The notes: generated by a model from the letters alone, not told the origin. A stretch of 64,000 nt of DNA from Akkermansiaceae bacterium UBA2381 (GCA_002344215.1 DDSV01000013.1:23325-87324), one strand, 5' to 3'. Positions 18,024 through 26,601 are shown, numbered from the stretch's first letter. Program-made: numbers and translations.

Positions 18024-19157
18024 GTGGACATAACACACGCACCGAAACCACCGCCAGCGTTCGTTAAACCGCTATTCTGGACGCCCCTGATTCTGTCGGG
18101 TTTCTCCTTCCAAACTTGGAGACGGCTGCTCAAAGGAAGAATGGGGCGCATCTACTGGTATTGCTGGCCGTGTATCCTGCTCGCGTTTGGTGTCCTCCTG
18201 CTTCACTGGGTGCTGCAGGTGTTCCATAGCCGCCGCTTCCGGAAGCAAGCCGCGCAGGTGCCAGTGACCGAGATGCCGATCTTTGTAATCGGCCTCTGGC
18301 GCAGCGGCACCTCGCTGCTCCACGAATTAATGACGCTGGACCCGCGGCACGCGGCACCCACCTCCTACGAATGCTTTTGTCCGCTTCATTTTCTCGTCAC
18401 CGGGCCGATCATTCAACGCCTGATTGCGATGCAGCCTAAGCGGGGGCGGCCGATGGACGACATGAAGATCGGCCCGGATTCGCCGCAGGAGGATGAGTTT
18501 GCACTCTTCCTGAAGGGGGTGCCATCGCCCTATGAGAGCCTGGTATTTCCGAACGATCCCTGCCCCAATCCACACATTCTGGATGTAAGGAAGTTTCACG
18601 CCGACGATCTGGCGCGATGGAAAGCCGCTCTCCTCGAGTTCGTCCAACAGGTCCAGTCCGTGCACCGGCGCCGGCTGGTTCTGAAGTCGCCCACTCACAC
18701 TGCACGGATTGAGGTGCTGGCGGAAATGTTCCCGGGTGCCCGATTCCTCTACATCATCCGCAATCCCTACGATCTGTTCTCGTCGAACCGCAAATTGATA
18801 CGTTCGCTGGTACCTATCTTCACACTGGAAAAGGCCTCACTGGCCAATGTGGATGCCACCATCTTTGAGAATTACCGCTTGATGCACGAGCAGGTGGAGG
18901 CCGCCAGGCTGTTGCTGCCACCGGGGCATTTTCACCAACTGCGATTCGAGGACCTCGTGAAAGATCCTCATGGTGAGATGCAGAAGGTCTATGAATGCTT
19001 GGAGTTGGGAGGCTTCGAGGCGGTCCGCCCGGGCATGGAGAAGTATTTCGCCGAACGGGCGGACCACAAGGTCGGCAACTACCAGCTGAGCGCTGAGGAA
19101 CGAGCCACCGTCCGGCAGCACTGGGGTCACATTCTTTACCAGCACGCCTACGAGTAG
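18024..19157 (+). CDS. Membrane-anchored sulfotransferase
   Basis: A 377-residue PAPS-dependent sulfotransferase (Sulfotransfer_3-like). The 5'-phosphosulfate loop is IFVIGLWRSGTSLLHELM (about residues 86-103) and the 3'-phosphate-binding region is FLYIIRNPYDLFSSNRK. A hydrophobic helix at about 43-67 (IYWYCWPCILLAFGVLLLHWVLQVF) suggests attachment to the inner membrane with the catalytic domain in the cytoplasm. The start is a GTG with no clear ribosome site; I see no better one that keeps the helix. It converges on the P450 gene (23 bases between stops) and starts just beyond the left direct repeat. The acceptor is unknown; neighbours suggest a lipid or glycolipid. Confidence 0.87.
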   Translation: MDITHAPKPPPAFVKPLFWTPLILSGFSFQTWRRLLKGRMGRIYWYCWPCILLAFGVLLLHWVLQVFHSRRFRKQAAQVPVTEMPIFVIGLWRSGTSLLHELMTLDPRHAAPTSYECFCPLHFLVTGPIIQRLIAMQPKRGRPMDDMKIGPDSPQEDEFALFLKGVPSPYESLVFPNDPCPNPHILDVRKFHADDLARWKAALLEFVQQVQSVHRRRLVLKSPTHTARIEVLAEMFPGARFLYIIRNPYDLFSSNRKLIRSLVPIFTLEKASLANVDATIFENYRLMHEQVEAARLLLPPGHFHQLRFEDLVKDPHGEMQKVYECLELGGFEAVRPGMEKYFAERADHKVGNYQLSAEERATVRQHWGHILYQHAYE

Positions 19158-19180
19158 CGGTTTCGGTTTCAGCGGGTCTT

Positions 19181-20515
19181 TCAGGCCCGATAGCTCACTT
19201 CCATCTTCAATCCGTCCTTCGGACGCATGGTGATAAGGGCCTCCGGCTGCACGGCCTGGCCCGGAACCTCGATTAGCTTTATCTTCTGACCAATGGTCGG
19301 AAGGACCATCATGAGTTCCATTTTCGCCAGTTGTTCTCCGATGCAATAACGCGTCCCCATGCCGAACGGGAAGTAAACTCCGCCCGGGAGCGATTTCCTG
19401 AATTCGGGTGTCCAACGTTCGGGAATAAAACTGTCGGGATCGGTGAAGTACCCTGGGTGCCGGTGTTGCACATACGGCGACAGCATCAACTCATCCCCGA
19501 TCCGGACTTCCAAGCCACTCGGAAGCTGGTCGGGACCAATCGCCCGGCGGGCAAGTATCCACGCCGGCGGGTAAAGACGCATGGACTCGGTCAGGACCAG
19601 GTCGGTGTAGGTCAATGCGGGAATGTCCTCCATTGTGGGATTGCGTCCGCCCAGAACGCGCTGCCATTCCTCAATCAGCTTCTGCTCGACCTCCGGATGA
19701 TGCGACAGCAGGTGCCAGGTCCAGTCGAAGGTATTGGCAACGGTTTCATGGCCGGCCGCGAGGAGCGTCACCAGCTCATCCCGCATCTGCTGGTCGCTCA
19801 TGGCCGTGCCATCCTCAAAGCGGGCGCCCATCAACATCGAAAGCAGGTCGCCTGGTTGATCCTCCGTCTTCCGGCGATTAGAGATGAGTTGGAAGACGAA
19901 GTGGTCGATCTGGGCGATGACCTTGCGGTATAGGGTGTTTGAGGGTGTCGGAACCCAGAGGGGGATAGGCACGCTGAGCATGCGGCGCACGACCAGCCGT
20001 TCGGCGGTCAGGAAGGCGTTGCCGATTTCACGTGCGTCGCGATGCAGGTCCACACTGAAAAGAACCTTGCCCACGATGGTCAGTGTAAGAGCCATCATTT
20101 CCTCGGCCAGGTCGATCACCGCGCCGTTCTGCCATCCGGAAATATGCTTCAGGGCGTCGTCCACCACCGACTCGCCCAAGCGCGAAATACTTTGCCGGTG
20201 AAACATGGGTTGCATGATCCGGCGTTGTTGGGTGTGCAACGGCGGCTCTCCACTAACAAGACCATTGCCGAATAATTCCTTGCCCACCTTGAGGCTCCCG
20301 GCCTTGTGATAATTCTTCGGATTGTTGACCAGGATGTACTTCACATCCTCGGGATTTCGCAGAATGTAAGTCGGGTAACGTATCGGGATGTAGACGGTCT
20401 CGCCGAATTCGTTGGCGAGGTCCACCATGTAGGCGGGCATGTTGCGGCGCACCCCGGGCAAGTCCCGGAGGAGGCGAATACGACTGGGGCCTGATGCTCT
20501 GTGAAATGATGTCAT
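19181..20515 (-). CDS. Cytochrome P450
   Basis: A 444-residue haem-thiolate monooxygenase. Diagnostic motifs are the I-helix oxygen-activation site AAGHET (254-258 for AGHET), ExxR as ESMR (310-313), the PERW element and the haem loop FGMGTRYCIG with cysteine ligand C391. No N-terminal membrane anchor, as is usual for bacterial P450s; redox partners are not encoded nearby. I chose the ATG at 20515 because the frame upstream would overlap the previous gene. The last gene of the four-gene minus-strand run, 26 bases after the second acyltransferase. Fatty-acyl hydroxylation is a reasonable guess from context; the sequence does not show the substrate. Confidence 0.94.
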   Translation of the reverse strand: MTSFHRASGPSRIRLLRDLPGVRRNMPAYMVDLANEFGETVYIPIRYPTYILRNPEDVKYILVNNPKNYHKAGSLKVGKELFGNGLVSGEPPLHTQQRRIMQPMFHRQSISRLGESVVDDALKHISGWQNGAVIDLAEEMMALTLTIVGKVLFSVDLHRDAREIGNAFLTAERLVVRRMLSVPIPLWVPTPSNTLYRKVIAQIDHFVFQLISNRRKTEDQPGDLLSMLMGARFEDGTAMSDQQMRDELVTLLAAGHETVANTFDWTWHLLSHHPEVEQKLIEEWQRVLGGRNPTMEDIPALTYTDLVLTESMRLYPPAWILARRAIGPDQLPSGLEVRIGDELMLSPYVQHRHPGYFTDPDSFIPERWTPEFRKSLPGGVYFPFGMGTRYCIGEQLAKMELMMVLPTIGQKIKLIEVPGQAVQPEALITMRPKDGLKMEVSYRA

Positions 20516-20541
20516 GATTAGTTGCCGTTTCGAACCAGCTC

Positions 20542-21465
20542 CTAGCAGGAGGTGGACTCTGGCTGAACCGGTCTGTCGAGAAAGAGGAAACCCATCGGCC
20601 ACCACTGCTCGGGATGCGCCTCAAGATCACGCTGGAGCCGTCCGACCCAGTGGCGGCTGAGTTGCTCGCTGGAAGCCAGCGGTGTGCCCCGGCCGAGCGG
20701 CGGTTCCGGAGAGAGGGTGACGATCGAGCGGCCTTGCGCATCGTGATGACAGTCTACCCAAAGTACCACGGCGCGCTGGCGCAAGGCGAGCATGGCGATA
20801 CCCGGGTCCACAGGCAGGGATGCACCAAAGAACGGCAGCCGGATGCTGCGTTCCGGGCGGATGGAAAAATCCATCGTTACCGAAAAGATTTCATTCCGGG
20901 CGAAAGCCTCCTTCGCCTGCTGGTAGGCGTCGTGTTTCGTGTAAGCAATGCGAAATCCGTATCGATCCGAGAGCCGGTGCATGTGCTCGAGCATGGGAGG
21001 GAATAGGTCGGAATTGACGACAATGCTGACCGGGTGACCGAAAACGGCCAGCATCCCCGGGCAATGCCACCAAGTGCCAACGTGGCCACCAACAAGAAGG
21101 ACGCCCCTTTTCTGTTTCAGGGCGTCCTGAAGATGTTCCTGTCCGTTGACTTGCGCGGTGCGGAGCGCCTCTTCCCCGCTGAAGTGCGCCGCCCGGGCGA
21201 TGTGCACCCGCATAAGGGCGATATATTGCTGATGCCGCTTATCCAGAGCCGCCCGCTCGGATGGAGTAAGCCCGGGAAACATGAGTTGCAGATTGGTGCT
21301 CCGCGGCCGGCGGGTCGGCAGGGACACCAGGGGATTCAGGAGCGTCGAGATCAAGCGTGCCAGAGGTTCGGGGGAACGCCCGATCGCGCCGAATATGGAG
21401 CGAAACAGGAGGCGACCGGGGCCGTGCTTGACCTCCGCCGAGGGGTAGGATTTCGGCGGGGTCAC
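20542..21465 (-). CDS. LpxL/HtrB-type acyltransferase homologue 2
   Basis: A 307-residue protein of the lysophospholipid/lipid A acyltransferase family (LpxL-like). Family features are the early RRPRSTNLQLMFPGLTPSE segment, the GVLLVGGH block, the FSVTMDFSIRPERSIRLPFFG segment and the terminal AHPEQWWPMGFLFL. In the active-site block the expected HX4D/E reads HVGTWW, so Trp replaces the acid. I chose the GTG at 21465, which overlaps the preceding stop (GTGA) and has GGAGGG about six bases before it; an ATG at 21519 would overlap the upstream gene by 58 bases. Likely membrane-associated and acting on a glycolipid. Confidence 0.85.
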   Translation of the reverse strand: MTPPKSYPSAEVKHGPGRLLFRSIFGAIGRSPEPLARLISTLLNPLVSLPTRRPRSTNLQLMFPGLTPSERAALDKRHQQYIALMRVHIARAAHFSGEEALRTAQVNGQEHLQDALKQKRGVLLVGGHVGTWWHCPGMLAVFGHPVSIVVNSDLFPPMLEHMHRLSDRYGFRIAYTKHDAYQQAKEAFARNEIFSVTMDFSIRPERSIRLPFFGASLPVDPGIAMLALRQRAVVLWVDCHHDAQGRSIVTLSPEPPLGRGTPLASSEQLSRHWVGRLQRDLEAHPEQWWPMGFLFLDRPVQPESTSC

Positions 21466-22412
21466 GGATTCCCTCCCTCGTTGACTGGTTCCAGTTCCGC
21501 CCAATCCCATGGCCACCACTGATCCGGATGAGCCCGAAGGTCAACCTCCATTTCATTCAGCGCTTGCTGCATAAGGCACGCCGCCCTTGAAGTAGTGTCC
21601 TCGAAATGATCCGGCAATGTCAGCGGCGGCTTGATGATCAAGCGGTGGCGATTGACCCCCACGCGGAGACAGGAAACGGACAGCACCGGCGCGCCGTATC
21701 GAAGCGCGAGAATTGCGGGTCCGAGGTTTACATTCATCTGTGCGGCGCCAAACCGGGACATTTGGTTGTGTTTTTTCGCCACGGGGAAGTCGATGAACAT
21801 AGCGAACAGGCCATTGCGTCCGAGGGCTTCCGCGAGGCGTTGCGGAAGGCGTTCGCCCAGTAGTGCCCGCTGCACCCTGCCACGCCGGAACATTCGTTGG
21901 ACAACCTCCTCAAGGTGATCCAGCCGAACCACTTCACCGCCAATCCCGGCGACGATGCGATTGCCCGCGATGGTGAGATCGTATCCGCGCAACCCGAACC
22001 CGGCAACAATTGCTCCCGGGCTGCCGAGGTGATTGATAAAGAGGACCGCTCCACGCTCCTTTTGCAGCGCCTCCTGAAGATGTTCGGCACCCTCAAGCGA
22101 GACGATTTCCAACAACCGTTCATCGGTCGAAAGAGTCAGGAACTGCGGTTCGAAGCAACTGCGGCCCAGATGGGCGACATGTGCGCGCCAGAATGGTTTC
22201 AACTTCCCCCGGGTTTCCGCGGAATCCCCCATGAACAGCAGGTAACGGCGCAGCACTTCCTGTTTCCGACCAAGTCGGATGGCGCGCCCCAGCAGAGGCG
22301 CGACAGCATAGGCCGCGCGCTCGGGGATGAATTGGAAGAGGCTCAGAGCCAGTTCCAAAAGGGGGCGCAACAACATCTGGGAGGCATGAAAAAATCGGCT
22401 CCTGAAGGTCAT
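21462..22412 (-). CDS. LpxL/HtrB-type acyltransferase homologue 1
   Basis: A 316-residue LpxL-like acyltransferase homologue. Residues about 10-45 are hydrophobic (membrane association), the active-site block is GAVLFINHLGSPGAIVAG, then LFAMFIDFPVAKKHNQMSRFGAAQMNVNLGPAILALRYGAPVLSV and the family ending AHPDQWWPWDWAELEP. As in its neighbour, the HX4D/E acid is missing: the block is HLGSPG. It lies 52 bases after the LpxB-like gene and is coupled to homologue 2. The two proteins are only distantly similar to each other, so they are not a recent duplication. Confidence 0.84.
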   Translation of the reverse strand: MTFRSRFFHASQMLLRPLLELALSLFQFIPERAAYAVAPLLGRAIRLGRKQEVLRRYLLFMGDSAETRGKLKPFWRAHVAHLGRSCFEPQFLTLSTDERLLEIVSLEGAEHLQEALQKERGAVLFINHLGSPGAIVAGFGLRGYDLTIAGNRIVAGIGGEVVRLDHLEEVVQRMFRRGRVQRALLGERLPQRLAEALGRNGLFAMFIDFPVAKKHNQMSRFGAAQMNVNLGPAILALRYGAPVLSVSCLRVGVNRHRLIIKPPLTLPDHFEDTTSRAACLMQQALNEMEVDLRAHPDQWWPWDWAELEPVNEGGNP

Positions 22413-22464
22413 GCGACGGACATTGGTGAATTGGTTGGATCCGGCCGCGGGTCAAAAGCTACGG

Positions 22465-23673
22465 CTACTGCACGACTTCGGCGTCAGCGCCCACGTGGTA
22501 TGTTGAATTGGCCTCGCGCAGCACGGCGGCAGCGGCACGTTCGAGTACACCGCGAACCCCGAGCAGGGCCGGGATCTCGGCGAGACGCCGCCGTACCTCC
22601 AGTAGCAAGGCCGGGTCGTCGAGCAACCGGCCCGCCTCGGCTTCAAGGCGTTCAACCGTAAACTGGTCCTGGATCAGTTCCGGCACAACCGGCGCCGCGA
22701 GCAGGATGTTCGGCATCGCTATGTAGCGGCTGTTCACCAACAGCATGGCGGCCATGAACGTGAGCGGACAAACGCGGTAAAAGACCACCATGGGAATCCC
22801 GAGCAAGGCCGTCTCCAGCGTCGCGGTGCCCGAGGAAAGGAGGACAAGAGAACAGCGGCTCAGGAATGAGTATGAGTTTTCAGTCACGATGCGCACCTCG
22901 TCCGCCATGCCACATGCACCGAGCAATTGTTGGAGGCGGATCAGCAAGTGCGCGCCGGCGACCGGTAGGATAAACTGAAGAGAGGGGCGGCTGGCTTGCA
23001 GGCGCCGGGCCGTTTCGAACAGGATGGGACCAAAGTTCTCGATTTCCTGCCACCGGCTGCCAGGCATCAGCGCTACGATTGGCCGGGTCGGATCAAGGCC
23101 GGCCTGCCGCAGGCAGTTCTCGGGGTCTTCGTCGGCCTGCACAATGTCGAGAAATGGATGGCCGAGCCATTCAGCCCGCGCACCTTTGCGGCGGAAGATC
23201 TCCAACTCGTCCGGGAAGGCGGGCATCACCAAACGGGCACGCGCGGCGATGTGGCGGGTGCGCCAGCGTCCCCAGAACAGGACTTGAGGAACGAAATAAT
23301 AAACAAAGGGGATCTGTTCACGGTGAAAGATTTCGATCAGCGGCTTATTGAACCGTTCCCCGTCGACTAACACTGCCAGATCCGGTCGCTCCTCCCGGAG
23401 AATAGTCTTGATCTTCCGGTGGGCGGCAACCACCGGCTTCTTGAACCGGAGCGATTCCCGAAGGCCGACGTAACCGAACTGGGAAGTTTGGAGCCGGACG
23501 TCTACCCCGGAAGCACTCATTTTCTCGCCGCCGCAGCCGTAAAGTCGCGCCGAGGGGGCCTGGCGCAAGACGGCCCGGGCCAAGTGCGATGCCTGGAAAT
23601 CCCCCGAAACCTCTCCTGCAGAGAAGAAAATACTTGGGCCAGCACGACCGGTGTCCCCTCCAAACTCGGTCAT
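22465..23673 (-). CDS. LpxB-like glycosyltransferase (lipid A disaccharide synthase family)
   Basis: A GT-B-fold protein of about 402 residues in the LpxB family, whose members condense UDP-diacylglucosamine with lipid X to form the lipid A disaccharide. Family motifs are FFSAGEVSGDFQASHLARA near the N-terminus, GCGGEKM, LMPGSRWQEI and SSGTATLETALLGIPMVVFYR. Two conserved blocks differ from typical LpxB: IDAPDFN is VDGERFN, and the SPxxWAW block reads FVPQVLFWGRWR. This, and its place beside P450 and sulfotransferase genes, suggest a paralogue with another lipid substrate. ATG at 23673 chosen; a TTG at 23715 is open. The first gene of the minus-strand run. Confidence 0.87.
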   Translation of the reverse strand: MTEFGGDTGRAGPSIFFSAGEVSGDFQASHLARAVLRQAPSARLYGCGGEKMSASGVDVRLQTSQFGYVGLRESLRFKKPVVAAHRKIKTILREERPDLAVLVDGERFNKPLIEIFHREQIPFVYYFVPQVLFWGRWRTRHIAARARLVMPAFPDELEIFRRKGARAEWLGHPFLDIVQADEDPENCLRQAGLDPTRPIVALMPGSRWQEIENFGPILFETARRLQASRPSLQFILPVAGAHLLIRLQQLLGACGMADEVRIVTENSYSFLSRCSLVLLSSGTATLETALLGIPMVVFYRVCPLTFMAAMLLVNSRYIAMPNILLAAPVVPELIQDQFTVERLEAEAGRLLDDPALLLEVRRRLAEIPALLGVRGVLERAAAAVLREANSTYHVGADAEVVQ

Positions 23674-23789
23674 GTTAAAATCAACAGAATCATTACTACC
23701 GAAAAAATTATTCAACCATTCTCTCGGGGAATCCAGTAAACCCGCTTTGCCCTTGGAAGCAACACGGATATTCGATCGATTCCTTGCCC

Positions 23790-23903
23790 GAACTGGCGAC
23801 GGTCATGATGACCGGGGAAAAATCAGCTTCTTTCGTCCGGATCATGGGAATCGATGGAATCTCCGTCGAGTTCGATCCCGGAGACGGAGAGGGAACCGGA
23901 CAA
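23790..23903 (-). pseudogene. Decayed duplicate of the HAD gene 5' end
   Basis: Read on the minus strand from the start-equivalent codon, this encodes LSGSLSVSGIELDGDSIDS, then HDPDERS followed by a stop. The intact gene at 17185-17871 begins MSGSLSFSEIGVVFDLDGVL and continues IDSHDQHERSW. The start codon has become TTG, 12 bases are deleted across the catalytic VVFD, and the Trp codon has become TGA. A 15-base inverted repeat (CGGTCAT-G-ATGACCG, 23800-23814) interrupts the match. Similarity ends near the codon for residue 40. It cannot make a working enzyme. Confidence 0.8.
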
Positions 23904-24000
23904 AGGCGGGAGTTTTCGCATGGTCTAAGTAACGGGAGGGATGGGGAATTAAGGCGAAAATCGCCTCCTTAGAGCGAAAGACGGGTCTTGATTGCCGCGG
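23792..24000. repeat. Right ~200-bp direct repeat
   Basis: The partner of 17765-17970, same orientation. It includes the decayed HAD start and about 90 bases of its former leader, and runs up to 21 bases before the LRR lipoprotein gene, for which it now probably serves as upstream region. Matching spacing of shared landmarks (37/37 and 78/76 bases from the start codon) shows common descent rather than chance. Confidence 0.78.
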
Positions 24001-24021
24001 GACTTGCGCGAATTGTCGTAG

Positions 24022-24963
24022 ATGCTCCTCAGAACCATGGTTTGCCTCATCGTTGTTTCCATCGTCGCAGTTTCCTGCGGGGAAAAAACCCAACCGGCCG
24101 AGAATCAGGAGAAAAAGGTCGATGAGGCAAAGGCGGTAAACGTTCCGGTGATCGCTCCGACCCCACCCCAAACCCCGCGGGTCTGGAGCGAGGTGAAACT
24201 GCACGAGGTGATCCGGTCGAAAAATCCCGGATACACCGGAAATGGTCAGTTTGAGATCGACGAGGCGGGCCAGGTCAGGGCGGTGGCTCTCGACAATTGC
24301 GGGGTGACCGATCTTTCGCCCTTTCTGGGAATGTCTCTCATGGCCTTGTATCTTCAGGGCTGTGCGGTCCCTGATATCTCCCCCTTGCAGGGGATGCCCC
24401 TGGTGGAACTCTACCTCGAAAAATCCGCGGTTAAGGACCTCAGTCCGCTCGCCGGAATGGGTGGCTTGCGCAAACTCTACCTGAGCGGCACGATGGTTAC
24501 CGATCTCTCCCCCTTGAAAGGATTGGCCATCGTGGAGATGAATCTCGTCAACACCAAGGTCTCGGATCTTTCGGCCCTCGCCGGTATGCCCCTGCAAATG
24601 TTATGGCTCACCGATACGCCGGTGTCTGACATTTCCCCTCTCGCAAAATCTCCGCTCGTCAGTTTGACGCTTCATCGGACATCAGTGAGCGATCTTTCCC
24701 CGCTTGCAGGAACGAATCTGCAACGTCTCCATATCGGGGAGACCCCGGTGAGCGACCTCACCCCTCTCAAGGGGATGAGACTGACCCGGCTTGTCTTTGA
24801 GCCCGGCATGATTAAGACCGGATTCGAAGTCATCACTCAAATGACGACTCTGACCGAGGTCGGAACCAAATTTGAGGACGGAAGCAATGACCTGCAACCG
24901 CTCGCCTCATTCCTTCAAAGTCGCGCAGCGAATTCCGGGGGAGCGCAGCCTGAAGTGAAATAA
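24022..24963 (+). CDS. SDS22-type leucine-rich-repeat lipoprotein
   Basis: A 313-residue surface or periplasmic lipoprotein. The signal peptide ends in lipobox VAVSC, followed by a Lys/Glu/Pro-rich linker. From about residue 95 to 255 there are about seven repeats of about 22 residues with the pattern V-x-DLSPL-x-GM-x-L-x-x-L-x-L-x-x-T, forming an LRR solenoid of the internalin/SDS22 sort, usually used in protein binding. A capped C-terminal part (TGFEVITQMTTLTEVG) follows. Such proteins are abundant in Planctomycetes and Verrucomicrobia; the partner is unknown. It precedes murJ by 60 bases on the same strand. Confidence 0.85.
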   Translation: MLLRTMVCLIVVSIVAVSCGEKTQPAENQEKKVDEAKAVNVPVIAPTPPQTPRVWSEVKLHEVIRSKNPGYTGNGQFEIDEAGQVRAVALDNCGVTDLSPFLGMSLMALYLQGCAVPDISPLQGMPLVELYLEKSAVKDLSPLAGMGGLRKLYLSGTMVTDLSPLKGLAIVEMNLVNTKVSDLSALAGMPLQMLWLTDTPVSDISPLAKSPLVSLTLHRTSVSDLSPLAGTNLQRLHIGETPVSDLTPLKGMRLTRLVFEPGMIKTGFEVITQMTTLTEVGTKFEDGSNDLQPLASFLQSRAANSGGAQPEVK

Positions 24964-25023
24964 GTCGGAGAAGAACCCCGTATTTCCGTCCGGTTCCTTT
25001 TCTCCAATTTTCGCCTTCTCCGA

Positions 25024-26571
25024 ATGTTTCGCTCGATGTTCACTGTCGGAGGTCTCACCCTGTTGAGCCGCGTTCTGGGATTTGTTCGTGACAAACTCAT
25101 TGCCAGCCATCTTGGAAGCGGTGCGATGTCCGATGTTTGGGTCGCCGCTTTTCAACTTCCGAATCTGTTTCGCCGGGTCTTCGGAGAGGGGGCATTCAAT
25201 GCGGCCTTTGTTCCGATGTACAGCCGTCGCCTGGAAGAGGCAGGAGAGAAAGAAGCCGACTTTTTTGCACGTCGGACACTTTCTCTCATGTTCATGATTC
25301 TGATGGGCTGCTTTGTCCTTTCGTTTATTTTCATGGAGCCCATCGTCAGGCTGACCAATATCGGCTTCGCTGCGGATGGACGACTTGAACCGGCGGTGAC
25401 GGCTTCCCGAATTACGGTGGTCTATCTGGTCTTTATCTGCCTGGTGGCGGGACTGAGCGGCATCCTGAATAGTCGCAAAGTGTTCGGTGCTCCTGCGGTG
25501 GCCTACGTCGTTTTAAATGCCGTCTTCCTCATCGGCCTGGTCATCGTCGTTCCCCGGACCGGTGAACCGTTGCTGGTGCTCTGCTGGTCTGTTGTCGCCG
25601 CCGGGGTTCTACAGTTGGCGGTCGTTTTGGTTTCGTGTCTCAGGCGGGGGGTCGACCTCCGACCGCTCTTTCCAAAGTTCGACGCCGATGCAAAGCGCCT
25701 CTCCCTCCTCATGGCTCCGGGGCTCGTTAGCGCGAGCGTTCAACAGTTGAACCTAATGGTCGGGCAGACCATTGCTTCTCTCCAGATCGGAGGGAAAACG
25801 GCAATTTTCTATGCTGACCGCATCAATCAACTTCCACTAGGCCTGATTGGAATGGCGGCTGGGGTTGTCCTTCTCCCTGAGATCACGCGGAGCCTTCGCG
25901 GGGGAGACGAAGCGGGAGCCAAGAGAAGCCTCAGTCAAGGGCTGGAGTTCTCACTTTTTCTTTGTCTGCCGGCAACCGTTGCGATGTTGGTCATTCCGCG
26001 GGAGATCATGTATGCGATTTTCGAAGGGGGAAAATTTGCCGGAGATTCGGCCATTACGGCTGGATACGTCCTCGCTGCGTTTGCCACCGGAACACCGGCT
26101 TACATCCTGGCTAGGGTTCTCCAGCCCGGCTATTTTGCCCGCGAGGACACAAAGACGCCGATGCGTTACACGATCATCACGGCGGTCACGAACATGGTGC
26201 TCGTCTACCCGTTCTACATTTGGCTTGGTCCGGTCGGCTGTGCTCTCGCCACCTCGGTAGCGGGATGGGTGAATGTGGCCCTGCTTTGGTTCGGACTTCG
26301 AGGTGCCGGTTTTATGGGGTTAAGTGAGGGCTTTTTCAGCCGGACCGGCAGGATGCTGCTGGCCGCCCTGGTCATGGGAGTGGCGGTTTGGGTCCTGGCC
26401 CATTTTGGTGAGCCTTGGCTAATGGCGGAGGGACGGTTTTTCGTGCGTTTGGGGTTGATGGGGCTTGTCACCGGGTCGGGTCTCTTCATTTATTTGGCTT
26501 CGATGCTGGTAATGCGGGTATACTCGGTAGCCGAACTGAAAAACCGGTTCCGACGGCCAAGTCGGACGTAA
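25024..26571 (+). CDS. murJ: Lipid II flippase MurJ
   Basis: A 515-residue MOP-superfamily flippase that moves lipid II across the inner membrane for peptidoglycan synthesis. About 14 membrane helices. Diagnostic motifs are SRVLGFVRDKLIASHLG with the essential Arg residues, FRRVFGEGAFNAAFVPMYS and the later LPATVAMLVIPREIMYAIFEGGKF and YILARVLQPGYFAREDTKTP segments. With mreBCD and mrdA in the same window it completes much of the wall elongation pathway. Confidence 0.96.
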   Translation: MFRSMFTVGGLTLLSRVLGFVRDKLIASHLGSGAMSDVWVAAFQLPNLFRRVFGEGAFNAAFVPMYSRRLEEAGEKEADFFARRTLSLMFMILMGCFVLSFIFMEPIVRLTNIGFAADGRLEPAVTASRITVVYLVFICLVAGLSGILNSRKVFGAPAVAYVVLNAVFLIGLVIVVPRTGEPLLVLCWSVVAAGVLQLAVVLVSCLRRGVDLRPLFPKFDADAKRLSLLMAPGLVSASVQQLNLMVGQTIASLQIGGKTAIFYADRINQLPLGLIGMAAGVVLLPEITRSLRGGDEAGAKRSLSQGLEFSLFLCLPATVAMLVIPREIMYAIFEGGKFAGDSAITAGYVLAAFATGTPAYILARVLQPGYFAREDTKTPMRYTIITAVTNMVLVYPFYIWLGPVGCALATSVAGWVNVALLWFGLRGAGFMGLSEGFFSRTGRMLLAALVMGVAVWVLAHFGEPWLMAEGRFFVRLGLMGLVTGSGLFIYLASMLVMRVYSVAELKNRFRRPSRT

Positions 26572-26601
26572 CCTTTTCTGAACGGAACGCCTCTTTTCTC
26601 C

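Noticed and set aside
18024..23673. Possibility that the module is canonical lipid A synthesis
   Set aside because: P450 and sulfotransferase genes are not part of that pathway, LpxA/C/D/K are absent, and both acyltransferases lack the usual acid residue.
23842..24597. 251-codon open frame on the minus strand over the LRR gene
   Set aside because: Its repeats are just the reverse reading of the LRR codons; it also crosses the HAD remnant in the wrong frame.
24300..24790. Regular short repeats that could be taken for a CRISPR array
   Set aside because: The periodicity (about 66 bases) is that of 22-residue LRRs within one reading frame, and units diverge; there are no constant repeats or unique spacers.
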